A stretch of 64,000 nt of DNA from NCBI RefSeq assembly GCF_001405015.1, contig NZ_CYZX01000011.1, positions 1-64,000 on the forward strand, given 5' to 3'. The notes under the pieces were generated by a model. That model did not search any database. It had not been told where the DNA came from and worked only from the letters and a program-made list of their open reading frames with translations. The translations under genes were made by a program, and so were the position numbers. The stretch is from Clostridium disporicum (GTDB lineage: Bacteria; Bacillota; Clostridia; Clostridiales; Clostridiaceae). Position 1 is the first letter of the stretch, and every line of letters starts with the position of its first letter. Shown here one piece after another: positions 56,214 to 64,000 of the stretch.

Positions 56214-56226
56214 TTATCCACCTTTA

Positions 56227-56661
56227 TTAATAAATATTTACTAAATCTATCCCAACTGAAATTGTTACTTCATGATATTCTCCAGTTAAACTTTTAAAAA
56301 TTATAGAATTGCTAGAAACTACCCCTTTACTACTTACAGGTATTTTAAAATCAGATACAAATTTATATCCCTTTGGTAAAGTTACCTTCGCAATTATATT
56401 CTTTGTAATTTCATTTTTTGTATCTATAAAAAGTATTTCTCCACTTAAAGTATTTATCTCTAATCTGCCAGTATTTCCAGTATTATAGCTATAGTGTTTA
56501 GCAAAACTAATTATATTAGCTATATCATTCTTTAAACTTTTTGATGTAATAGTATCAATAAGTTTATATGTTGACTTACCATTTATAAATATCGGCATAA
56601 TTACTAATAATATTGCTATTACAACTATAACCTCTATCAATGTATATCCTCTTTTTCTCAT
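56227..56661 (-). CDS. prepilin-like protein (GspH type)
   Basis: 144 aa from ATG 56661. Leader MRKRG, then YTLIEVIVVIAILLVIMPIF, with Glu at +5. The remaining domain, with a Gly-x-Leu-x-Ile strand repeat, is of the small pseudopilin class. The in-frame TTG twelve bases upstream would overlap the pilC stop. It is first of the four prepilin genes. Confidence 0.8.
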   Translation of the reverse strand: MRKRGYTLIEVIVVIAILLVIMPIFINGKSTYKLIDTITSKSLKNDIANIISFAKHYSYNTGNTGRLEINTLSGEILFIDTKNEITKNIIAKVTLPKGYKFVSDFKIPVSSKGVVSSNSIIFKSLTGEYHEVTISVGIDLVNIY

Positions 56662-56665
56662 ACTT

Positions 56666-57700
56666 CTATCCAATCAACCCTTCAAAAACAGGTAGTATAA
56701 CTATTAAAATAAAGCTTATCACTAATCCTCCTATAAATACTATTGTTATTGGTTGTATAAGCTCTAGTATCCTATTAAGTTCAGTATTTAATCTATCAAA
56801 AAGTTCATCTTCTAATGTAGTCAATACAGTTTCAAGGTTCCCACACTCTTCTCCTAATCTTATATGTGCTAATGTATACCTAGTAAATCCAGAAGTCCCC
56901 TCTAAAGCTAACGTTAACGACTTACCTTCTAAAATTGCTAAATTAATAAATTTAAAATCTTCTTTTATTCCACCTAATAAATCTATATCCATACAACGTT
57001 CTAATCCTATAGATAAACTAATACCACTTTTAACAATTATAGAAAGTAAAACTACGGAAACATATTCTTTAAATCTTCTTATTAAAGGAGTTTTATATAT
57101 AATATTAGCTAAATTATTTCTGAAGTAAAAAATAACTGTAGCCGGTGCAAGTACACCCCAAAAAGAGAAAAATACTATAAATAAGATTGGTGATTTATCA
57201 ATAAATTTTTTTAATAAAATAGAAAGTTCTATTACTTTTGGTATTTCCTTTTCCATAGAAATAAAGATATCTTGGAAAGTCGGTATTACAACCATTACAA
57301 AAAAACATACTAATAAAATTGTTATAAACACTAATATAGCTGGATACGTTAAAGAGCTTTTTAATCTTCTTTTCATCAAATTCACCTTTTTGTAATATAC
57401 ATATAACCCATTTAAAACATCGCCTAATCTCCCTGTCTCTTCCCCTACTTTTAACATAGATAAAAAGAATTTTGGATATAATCTATCATATTTGCTAAAA
57501 GAATAATATAATCCTTCACCCTTCCCTAAGTCTCCTCGTATATCTGTAATGCTTTTCTTATATTCTTTTGTTAAAGGTAATTCTTCCATCAATTCAAAAG
57601 AATTAAATAAAGGTATTCCAGATTTATATAGATTATATAAATTTTCTATAACTATCTGTAAATCTCTATGTTTTGTGTTTAGGAGTGTATTTATCCTCAT
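56666..57700 (-). CDS. type IV pilus/ComG assembly protein, PilC/GspF family
   Basis: 344 aa polytopic platform protein. Two T2SSF repeats are visible: GDLGKGEGLYYSFSKYDRLY with FLSMLKVGEETGRLGDVLNG, and AILEGKSLTLALEG with IRLGEECGNLETVLTTL. Three membrane segments (around 125-150, 175-200, 320-343). The true start is unclear: ATG 57700 is chosen, TTG 57712 is possible; either overlaps the pilB gene. Confidence 0.9.
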   Translation of the reverse strand: MRINTLLNTKHRDLQIVIENLYNLYKSGIPLFNSFELMEELPLTKEYKKSITDIRGDLGKGEGLYYSFSKYDRLYPKFFLSMLKVGEETGRLGDVLNGLYVYYKKVNLMKRRLKSSLTYPAILVFITILLVCFFVMVVIPTFQDIFISMEKEIPKVIELSILLKKFIDKSPILFIVFFSFWGVLAPATVIFYFRNNLANIIYKTPLIRRFKEYVSVVLLSIIVKSGISLSIGLERCMDIDLLGGIKEDFKFINLAILEGKSLTLALEGTSGFTRYTLAHIRLGEECGNLETVLTTLEDELFDRLNTELNRILELIQPITIVFIGGLVISFILIVILPVFEGLIG

Positions 57701-59060
57701 TGTCAAACTCAATCTCCTCTACTTCTAAAAACAGATTATAATCATTACAACTAATTAGCCCATCTTTTAAAAGTTCCTTCAAATTGTCTACCATCTCTTT
57801 ATTACTTAGTAATCTATCATCTTCATTTAGATTAACTAATTTCCGTTTATTTTCTTTATTCATATGATGTATAGCTGCTACTAATGCTCTTCCTCTATAC
57901 CCTGTAAAATTACACCTACTGCATCCTCGTTTTTTATATACATTGATTTTTTTGCCTTCACTCTCAATTTCACCTTCTAATACTTTACAATCATCGCAAA
58001 GTATCCTTATTAGACGTTGTGAAATAATTCCTACTAAAGAATCTTTTATAATATAATTCTTTACTCCCATATCTTCTAATCTAAAGAAAACCTCTCTTGC
58101 TGTTTTAGTATGTATAGTCGAATATACCTTATGTCCTGTTATTGCAGCAGTAGCAGATATTACAGCAGTCTCATCATCCCTAATTTCACCAACCATTATT
58201 ATATCTGGATCTTGCCTTAATGTGCTTCTTAAAGCCTCTGCAAAATTCAAGTCAATAGTCTTGTTTAGAGCAATTTGATTTATACCTTGCATAACAACTT
58301 CTACGGGATCTTCAAGAGTCGTTATGTTTACCTCTTCTGTATTTACCTCTTGTAATATTGTATATAATGTTGTTGATTTGCCAGATCCTGTTGGTCCGTT
58401 AACTAACACAAGTCCATTGCTCACTTTTATTATTTCTTTAATCTTCTTCATTTGATTTTTAGTTAATCTTAAACTTTCCAATTTATAATTAAAAACCTGC
58501 CCATATAATATTCTTACTACAAGTTTTTCTCCAAATATTGTGTTAGTAAATGAAAGTCTTAAATCATAATTTTTATCCATTTCTTTAAAAGTAAGTTTAC
58601 CATCCTGTGGTCGTCTTTTTTCTGTAATATCTAAATTACTTTTAACCTTTAACTTAGATATTATCTTTAAATGTTCTTCTAATGTTAAAATATTGGTAAT
58701 AACAAGCTTACCATCTATTCTCATTCTAACTACTGTAAATTTCTCTCTTGGTTCAAAATGTATATCTGATGCATTTAATTCTATAGATTTTCTTATTATT
58801 ATCTCTTCTACATCATCTTCTAAACCTACATATAATCTTTCTATCATTCCAAAAAGAGTATTTTCATCTATTTCTTTTATCTCTAATTCTTTATCAAAAA
58901 TAAATTTCAATTCATTTTTAATGTTTAGGTTTACATTAGAAGCAATAATATATATTTTTTCACCTTCATTCCTATAAGGAATAGCCTTAAGTCTCTTTGC
59001 ATCGTCTTTTGTTATTTTTCTTAAAATTTTAATATTAATTTTTTCAAAGTCTATCAACAT
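57666..59060 (-). CDS. type IV pilus/ComG assembly ATPase, PilB/GspE family
   Basis: 464 aa. Walker A GPTGSGKST lies at residues 222-230; the Asp box (TLEDPVE), Walker B DPDIIMVGEIRD, and a His box (STIHTKTA) follow. The tetracysteine zinc motif is complete (C-D-D-C near 370, C-S-R-C near 390). ATG 59060 follows AAAGGGTG. It is first in the operon. No PilT retraction ATPase or prepilin peptidase is nearby, so the peptidase must come from elsewhere. Confidence 0.93.
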   Translation of the reverse strand: MLIDFEKINIKILRKITKDDAKRLKAIPYRNEGEKIYIIASNVNLNIKNELKFIFDKELEIKEIDENTLFGMIERLYVGLEDDVEEIIIRKSIELNASDIHFEPREKFTVVRMRIDGKLVITNILTLEEHLKIISKLKVKSNLDITEKRRPQDGKLTFKEMDKNYDLRLSFTNTIFGEKLVVRILYGQVFNYKLESLRLTKNQMKKIKEIIKVSNGLVLVNGPTGSGKSTTLYTILQEVNTEEVNITTLEDPVEVVMQGINQIALNKTIDLNFAEALRSTLRQDPDIIMVGEIRDDETAVISATAAITGHKVYSTIHTKTAREVFFRLEDMGVKNYIIKDSLVGIISQRLIRILCDDCKVLEGEIESEGKKINVYKKRGCSRCNFTGYRGRALVAAIHHMNKENKRKLVNLNEDDRLLSNKEMVDNLKELLKDGLISCNDYNLFLEVEEIEFDNEDKYTPKHKT

Positions 59061-59126
59061 CTTTTCACCCTTTAAAGTAATTTCCAATTTATTACTTCTT
59101 TAATCATTACTTTTAATATTAAAAGT

Positions 59127-59164
59127 AAAAAAATAAAGATTTCAGACTTTAAAGTCTAAAATCC
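59127..59164 (-). terminator. rho-independent terminator after the lipoprotein gene
   Basis: The stem GATTT-x-AGACTTTAAAGTCT-x-AAATC (59139-59164) is followed on the minus strand by TTTATTTTTTT. It lies directly after the stop at 59166, between lipoprotein and pilB. Confidence 0.8.
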
Positions 59165-59165
59165 C

Positions 59166-60167
59166 TTAATTCATATTAATGAAAGTATATTTCCCTTTAC
59201 TTTTTGATATTAAATTTACAGTTCCATCAGAATAACTGTATATATTTTGTTCATTATAATCTTCATTACTTCCCATAAACAATAATTCACCCTTTGGACT
59301 TACAGATAAACCTTTTTCTAAATTAATCATAAGCGGAAAATCATATACTACCCTATGTAAATCATTACCTAAAATTTCATAAATAGAATATACATCATCT
59401 TTTACTTTTCCTAATATGTATATATTTTCATCTATTTTTATTATATCTTTTATATCTATTATTTTTTCAGTAATTTCTTCAAAGCTATTATTTTTTTCTA
59501 AGGAAATTAATATTTTCCTATTTTCCATATTATCTTCTATAAACACAACTTCATCGTCTATAGCCTTTAAAAATGAAACATATCCCTTATTTATTTCATA
59601 TACTAGCTCTTCTGTTTTATTTGATAAGTCATACGTAAAAATTCCACTTTTTTTATCTTCATTTCTTATTCCATAATAAATAAGTGTATTATCTGCTACC
59701 CAATCAGCAAATTGACCTGAAATCATAACCTTATTATCAATAATTACTTCTGTTTCATTTTCCAAATCAATAACTTTTGGTTCTAATATTCCATTATCGC
59801 AAAAATAAAATATATATTTTCCATCATTAGATAACTTAGGTGATTTTATCTTATTATCATTAATTTTAATATTTTTACCTAAGTACTTAATAAATACATC
59901 ATCATCTTGGATAAAAATATAATTTCCACTTTCACTATTATATGAAATCACCAACTCGTCTGTATCTATCTTTTCATAGATATTATCTTCATTTAAAGAA
60001 TATATACTATTACTTTCCAAGTTCCTATAAGCACCTTGACTTAATGTAATTCTCTCTTTTTCTTCTCCTGTTTCCCTTTCCTTTTCTTTCTCTGCACACC
60101 CAAACATTAGCATAATTATAGATATAACTATTACTACAAACTTTAAATTATTACTTTTCACTTTCAT
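59166..60167 (-). CDS. hypothetical lipoprotein with beta-propeller-like repeats
   Basis: 333 aa. The lipobox L-M-F-G-C places the modified Cys at residue 24. After an Glu/Lys-rich linker come repeated strand pairs of the form S-P-K-L-S-N-D-G-K-Y-I-F-Y and S-P-K-G-E-L-L-F-M, recalling TolB/WD40-type propellers. Ligand unknown. It lies directly upstream of the pilus operon but is separated by a terminator. Confidence 0.7.
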   Translation of the reverse strand: MKVKSNNLKFVVIVISIIMLMFGCAEKEKERETGEEKERITLSQGAYRNLESNSIYSLNEDNIYEKIDTDELVISYNSESGNYIFIQDDDVFIKYLGKNIKINDNKIKSPKLSNDGKYIFYFCDNGILEPKVIDLENETEVIIDNKVMISGQFADWVADNTLIYYGIRNEDKKSGIFTYDLSNKTEELVYEINKGYVSFLKAIDDEVVFIEDNMENRKILISLEKNNSFEEITEKIIDIKDIIKIDENIYILGKVKDDVYSIYEILGNDLHRVVYDFPLMINLEKGLSVSPKGELLFMGSNEDYNEQNIYSYSDGTVNLISKSKGKYTFINMN

Positions 60168-60333
60168 CTTTACCTCATTTACTTATAAACTATCCCCCAC
60201 ATTTAAGTTATATCTTAAATACATATAATCTCTTATAACTTTTTTTACTTATACCTTACCCCTTGTTACCTTGAACATCTATGCATAATAATGTTATACT
60301 ATCCTTAAAACAGAAAAAGAGAGGAAAACATTT

Positions 60334-62070
60334 ATGGCATTAGATGGTATCTACTTATATAGTTTAGTCCAAGATTTAAAAAAATCAATAACAAATTCAA
60401 AAATTGATAAAATAAATCAACCAGAAAAAGATGAAATTATTATAACATTAAGAAAAGACAGAAAAAATGTTAAACTTTTGATTTCTGCCTCTTCAAAATA
60501 TCCTAGAATTCATCTTACAGAAGTTAGTAAAACTAATCCTCTTCAAGCACCTATGTTTACAATGGTACTTAGAAAATATTTAATAGGTGGAAGAATACTA
60601 GAGGTTGAACAAGTTGATGGTGATAGATTACTTAATATATATATAGAAGCTACAGATGAATTAGGGTTTAACAGTATCTATATACTTGTAGTTGAGATTA
60701 TGGGACGTCATAGTAATATTACATTAGTTAGACAAAGAGATAATAAAGTAATGGAATGTATAAAACATATTGGTGCAGATGTAAATAGCTATAGAATTCT
60801 TTATCCTGGAGTTACTTATAAATATCCTCCTAAATCCAAAAAACTTAATCCTTTTAATTTTTCTAAAGATGAACTTGAAGCTTACTTAGAAAAAAATGAT
60901 ATTCCTTTTGACGCAAATTTATTTTCATCAATTTTTACTGGAATCAGTAAGCCACTTTCTCACCACTTTTATTATGAATATTCTAAATCAGAAAGTGATA
61001 TAAAATCAGATATTATTTATAATTTTATGAAAGATATGTCTACTACTCTTGTAAATAATTCTGTATTTAACATTACACTTGATTGTAATAGAGATTTTAT
61101 AGATTTATTTTCTATCAAATTAACTAATATAGAAAATGAAAGCAATTCTCTTGTATTTGAAAACCCTCACTTAATGATGGATAAATATTACATAGAGAAA
61201 GATAAGCAGGAGCGTATAAAAAGCAGATCTATCAATATTCAAAAACTTCTAACTACTAATATAGATAGATGCTTAAAGAAAGAAGAAAAACTTAATTCAT
61301 TACTAAAAAAATGTGAAGGAAAAGATGATTTTAAAATAAAGGGCGACTTATTAACTTCATATATTTATACAATAAAAGCTGGTAGTTCTTCTATTGAACT
61401 TTTAAACTTTTATAGCGAAAATGAAGAGTATATGAAAATTCCTTTAGATCCTAATAAATCTCCTTCTGAGAATGTTCAAAGTTATTATAAAAAATATAAT
61501 AAACTAAAAAAATCTGAAGAATCTTCATTAGAACAATTAGAGAAAAATGAAGAAGAACTTCAATATCTTTATTCCGTATTAACTAATATACAAAATTGTG
61601 AAAGCTATGTTGAAATAGATGATATAAAAAATGAGCTTATCTCAACAGGATATATAAGAAATAGAAAGTCAAATAAAAATGATAAAAAATCTAAAGCTTC
61701 AAAGCCTTTGCATTTTGTTTCTTCTGAAGGAATTGATATTTTTGTAGGTAAAAATAACATTCAAAATGATTATTTATCTTTAAAATTTGCAAATAAGAAT
61801 TATATGTGGCTTCATACAAAAAACATACCTGGCTCTCATGTAATTATTTGCTCAACAGATGTTCCTGATAAAACATTAATTGAAGGTGCAACACTTGCTG
61901 CTTACTATAGCAAAGCACAAACTTCATCAAAAGTTCCTGTAGACTATACTTTAGTCAGAAATCTAAAAAAACCTGCTGGTTCAAAGCCTGGTATGGTAAT
62001 ATATCATACAAATTACACACTTTACACTGAACCGTCAGAATTAAATTCTTTTAACTTAGAAAAAAAGTAA
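60334..62070 (+). CDS. rqcH: ribosome quality control protein RqcH (NFACT/FbpA family)
   Basis: 578 aa. It binds stalled 50S subunits with peptidyl-tRNA and directs C-terminal alanine tailing. The N-terminal NFACT-N domain holds D97-R98 (in VDGDRLL), the pair essential for tailing in B. subtilis, and EIMGRHSN. A central coiled coil is followed by the NFACT-R domain (NYMWLHTKNIPGSHVIICS). AGAGAGGAAAA precedes ATG 60334. It is a single-gene unit. Confidence 0.93.
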   Translation: MALDGIYLYSLVQDLKKSITNSKIDKINQPEKDEIIITLRKDRKNVKLLISASSKYPRIHLTEVSKTNPLQAPMFTMVLRKYLIGGRILEVEQVDGDRLLNIYIEATDELGFNSIYILVVEIMGRHSNITLVRQRDNKVMECIKHIGADVNSYRILYPGVTYKYPPKSKKLNPFNFSKDELEAYLEKNDIPFDANLFSSIFTGISKPLSHHFYYEYSKSESDIKSDIIYNFMKDMSTTLVNNSVFNITLDCNRDFIDLFSIKLTNIENESNSLVFENPHLMMDKYYIEKDKQERIKSRSINIQKLLTTNIDRCLKKEEKLNSLLKKCEGKDDFKIKGDLLTSYIYTIKAGSSSIELLNFYSENEEYMKIPLDPNKSPSENVQSYYKKYNKLKKSEESSLEQLEKNEEELQYLYSVLTNIQNCESYVEIDDIKNELISTGYIRNRKSNKNDKKSKASKPLHFVSSEGIDIFVGKNNIQNDYLSLKFANKNYMWLHTKNIPGSHVIICSTDVPDKTLIEGATLAAYYSKAQTSSKVPVDYTLVRNLKKPAGSKPGMVIYHTNYTLYTEPSELNSFNLEKK

Positions 62071-62093
62071 ATTCAAAATAATTCTTTATTAAT

Positions 62094-62115
62094 AAAGCCA
62101 GCTTATGCTGGCTTT
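62094..62115 (+). terminator. rho-independent terminator of rqcH
   Basis: AAAGCCAGC (62094-62102) and GCTGGCTTT (62107-62115) with loop TTAT; A-rich before and T-rich after, located just past the rqcH stop. Confidence 0.8.
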
Positions 62116-62159
62116 AAATTATTATCATCTTATAAACTTCTAATTAATTTCTTAACAGA

Positions 62160-62183
62160 AAAAAATCCAGTATAAACTGGATT
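62160..62183 (-). terminator. rho-independent terminator of the pyrR/methyltransferase unit
   Basis: AATCCAGT (62164-62171) and ACTGGATT (62176-62183) form the stem; the minus strand continues with TTTTTT. It lies 22 bases past the methyltransferase stop. Confidence 0.85.
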
Positions 62184-62205
62184 TTCTCATTAACTTTTAA
62201 TTAAA

Positions 62206-63363
62206 TTAAATGTGGTTTATTAACATATCTCCATCATTTTTAATTAATGTATTATCAAAATATTGATAATAATAACATTTTATTTTACCATTATATAATT
62301 TTCTATTCTTACTTGCTTTTCTTGCAAATGGTCTTTCAAAGTTTTCAAAAGAAGTTAATATATTAAAATCCCAAGTATTATGTATCTTTTTATATTCTCC
62401 AAATATTCTATAAAGTTCTCCTACTTCATCCTTATCTCCTAATCTTTCTCCATAAGGCGGATTAGTTATAATAAATCCATTTTTATCTGAAGTCTTAAAT
62501 TCTCTAAAATCTCTTTTTTGGAATTCTATATATTTTGAAACACCAGCTTTCTCAGCATTACTTCTTGCAACTCTTAAAATTCTACCATCTATATCATAAC
62601 CAATAAGCTTAATATCATTATGCTTTATGCTTCTTTCAGCACCTTCTTTAACTTGTTCATAGATTTCACTACCTATTGTTGGCCAAGTTTCTGATACGAA
62701 ATTTCTACATAATCCTGGTGCTATATTTTGAGCTATCATAGCAGCTTCTATTAATATAGTTCCTGATCCACAAAAAGTATCAACTAAAGGATAATTTCCT
62801 CTCCATCTAGATATTAATACCATTGCTGCTGCTAAAGTTTCTTTTAACGGTGCTATTCCAGCTTCCTCTCTATATCCTCTCTTATGTAAACCAACACCAC
62901 TTGTATCTATAGATAGTGTAACTACATCTTTTAATATAGAAACCTCAATTTTATAAACAGGTCCATCTTCCTCAAACTTATCTATTCCATAACTCTCACT
63001 CATACTTGTTACTATAGCCTTTTTAACAATTGATTGACAATCTGGAACACTAAATAAAGTAGATTTCACAGATTTACCCACTACATGCATTACCCCATCT
63101 TTAGGAATGATTTCACTCCATTTAACTTTTTTAGTACCTTGAAATAATTCTTCAAAGGTTCTAGCTTCAAATTCAGCCATTTTTATAAAAACTCTGTCAG
63201 CAGTTCTTAAATGAACATTTGCTATAGCAATATCCATTTCATCGCCTACAAAATGAACCTTACCATTTTCTGTTTTTAAATCTTCATATCCTAACGCTTT
63301 TAATTCCTTAGCCGTTATTCCCTCTAATCCAAAGGTAGTAGTTGCAACTAAATTATATTCCAT
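62206..63363 (-). CDS. THUMP-domain class I rRNA methyltransferase (RlmL/YpsC type)
   Basis: 385 aa. The N-terminal THUMP RNA-binding domain (about residues 45-160) precedes a methyltransferase with VDTFCGSGTILIEAAMIA as SAM motif and TNPPYGERL as the N6-type catalytic motif. It resembles RlmL N-terminal methyltransferase and Bacillus YpsC, which modify 23S rRNA guanine; the exact site is inferred. It follows pyrR by 15 bases. Confidence 0.88.
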   Translation of the reverse strand: MEYNLVATTTFGLEGITAKELKALGYEDLKTENGKVHFVGDEMDIAIANVHLRTADRVFIKMAEFEARTFEELFQGTKKVKWSEIIPKDGVMHVVGKSVKSTLFSVPDCQSIVKKAIVTSMSESYGIDKFEEDGPVYKIEVSILKDVVTLSIDTSGVGLHKRGYREEAGIAPLKETLAAAMVLISRWRGNYPLVDTFCGSGTILIEAAMIAQNIAPGLCRNFVSETWPTIGSEIYEQVKEGAERSIKHNDIKLIGYDIDGRILRVARSNAEKAGVSKYIEFQKRDFREFKTSDKNGFIITNPPYGERLGDKDEVGELYRIFGEYKKIHNTWDFNILTSFENFERPFARKASKNRKLYNGKIKCYYYQYFDNTLIKNDGDMLINHI

Positions 63364-63378
63364 TCTTTTTCTCCTTTT

Positions 63379-63915
63379 TTATGATTCATATATTTTCACT
63401 GAATCATCTTCATCTATCTCTGTTATCTCTACTGCTACAATTTCTGATTTTGATGTAGGAATATTTTTACCAACATAATCAGCTCTTATTGGCAACTCTT
63501 TATGCCCTCTATCAATTAACACAGCTAATTGTATTGATTTAGGTCTACCAGCATGAATTATCGCATCTATAGCAGCTCTTACAGTTCTACAAGTGTATAA
63601 AACGTCATCTACAATTATAACTTTTTTGCCTTTAACCTCAACACCTAAGTCTATATTTTTAACCTCTGGCATATCCATTATTTCTGATATATCGTCTCTA
63701 TATAAAGTAATATCTACATAACCTACTGGAACTTTTATTCCTTCAATATTTTCAATATTTTCAGAAATTCTATTAGCAATAGGATAACCTCTTCTTTTTA
63801 TTCCTATTAATACTATATCTTCAACACCTTTATTTTTTTCTATAATTTCATGAGATATTCTTATTAAACTTCTTCTTATAGCGTTTTGATCTAATAAGTT
63901 AGCTTTTAATTTCAT
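63379..63915 (-). CDS. pyrR: pyr operon regulator/uracil phosphoribosyltransferase PyrR
   Basis: 178 aa. The PRPP loop [18 protein letters not shown] lies at about 101-118, with Cys109 where many family members have Gly. PyrR binds pyr mRNA and attenuates transcription in response to UMP, and can convert uracil to UMP. AGGAGG precedes ATG 63915. It lies 11 bases after an rluD-type gene, the order seen in Firmicutes. Confidence 0.94.
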   Translation of the reverse strand: MKLKANLLDQNAIRRSLIRISHEIIEKNKGVEDIVLIGIKRRGYPIANRISENIENIEGIKVPVGYVDITLYRDDISEIMDMPEVKNIDLGVEVKGKKVIIVDDVLYTCRTVRAAIDAIIHAGRPKSIQLAVLIDRGHKELPIRADYVGKNIPTSKSEIVAVEITEIDEDDSVKIYES

Positions 63916-63926
63916 AGTTAATCCTC

Positions 63927-64000
63927 CTATCTTAACTTTCTTATTAACTCTTCAAAATATTCTGGAAGATCTGATGTAAACTCTATGTATTCACCTGTAC
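63927..64000 (-). CDS. 3' end of an RluA/RluD-family pseudouridine synthase
   Basis: Only the last 24 codons are in the window. They read [20 protein letters not shown], then K-L-R-stop at 63927-63929. This matches the C-terminal tail of RluD-type enzymes (T-x-E-x-x-x-F-x-S-x-L-P-x-Y-F) and the usual position upstream of pyrR. The remainder lies beyond 64000. Confidence 0.6.
   Translation of the reverse strand, partial: TGEYIEFTSDLPEYFEELIRKLR

Noticed and set aside
63379..63915. Cys109 in the PRPP loop of PyrR
   Set aside because: Differs from the Gly of many PyrR proteins, but the rest of the loop is canonical and I believe this variant occurs in other clostridia, so it is not reported as unusual.
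1..64000. CRISPR array or direct-repeat array
   Set aside because: No regularly spaced repeats of 20-40 bases were noticed on reading the window. A formal search was not possible.

Overview
The window is AT-rich chromosomal DNA from a spore-forming Firmicute, most likely Clostridium sensu stricto. Three things point there: the codon and base composition; the sporulation genes (spo0A, spoIVB, spoIIM, the complete spoIIIAA-AH operon, a ytfJ/gerW-type gene); and the housekeeping order nusB-folD-xseA-xseB-ispA-dxs-tlyA-nadK-argR-recN-spoIVB-spo0A, which is typical of clostridia. I cannot resolve the species. No rRNA, complete tRNA or CRISPR array was seen.

Positions 1 to about 5200 are an accessory, decaying region. 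It holds a hypothetical gene (450-944), a tyrosine integrase broken by three in-frame stops (1008-1919), a small gene just upstream of it, a probable flavin-reductase remnant (about 2402-2660), and an unrecognised two-gene cassette (4914-3063). That cassette pairs a glycine-zipper membrane-type protein with a roughly 440-residue partner split by one frameshift.

Positions 5200-12800 hold a five-gene peptide or oligosaccharide ABC importer followed by an orphan YesN/AraC-type response regulator. A possible operator (a 9-bp inverted repeat framing a cre-like site) lies upstream of the binding-protein gene. Positions 12,900-14,900 are a second scar: an IS30-like end, a broken LAGLIDADG endonuclease remnant, and an XRE regulator abutting a C-terminally truncated FAD oxidoreductase, which is itself coupled to a PyrK-like flavin/Fe-S reductase.

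Positions 16,200-29,600 contain mixed metabolic and envelope genes: an amino-acid permease, a Nudix hydrolase, two D-Ala-D-Ala carboxypeptidases, scpA/scpB, a candidate metal-homeostasis operon (two CobW-type GTPases, a permease and a TIGR03943 protein) divergent from a YwaF-like gene, and mgsA. Positions 29,670-35,600 carry nucleoside catabolism (pdp, deoB), a XerD-like protein lacking most catalytic residues, spoIIM, an HD protein and spo0A. Positions 35,800-46,500 form the spoIVB/recN/argR/nadK/tlyA/dxs/ispA/xse/folD/nusB block. Positions 46,700-53,400 hold an Asp23 protein, spoIIIAH-AA, a CD1247-type zinc-ribbon protein and efp. Positions 53,500-59,100 are a compact type IV pilus/ComG-like operon. 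The window ends with a lipoprotein, rqcH on the plus strand, a THUMP-type rRNA methyltransferase, pyrR and the 3' end of an rluD-type gene.

Nearly all genes from 1 kb to the end lie on the minus strand, so operons read from high to low coordinate. The candidates I consider most worth testing are the glycine-zipper cassette, the catalytically depleted XerD at the ripX position, and the structured ribosome-binding site before ytfJ.
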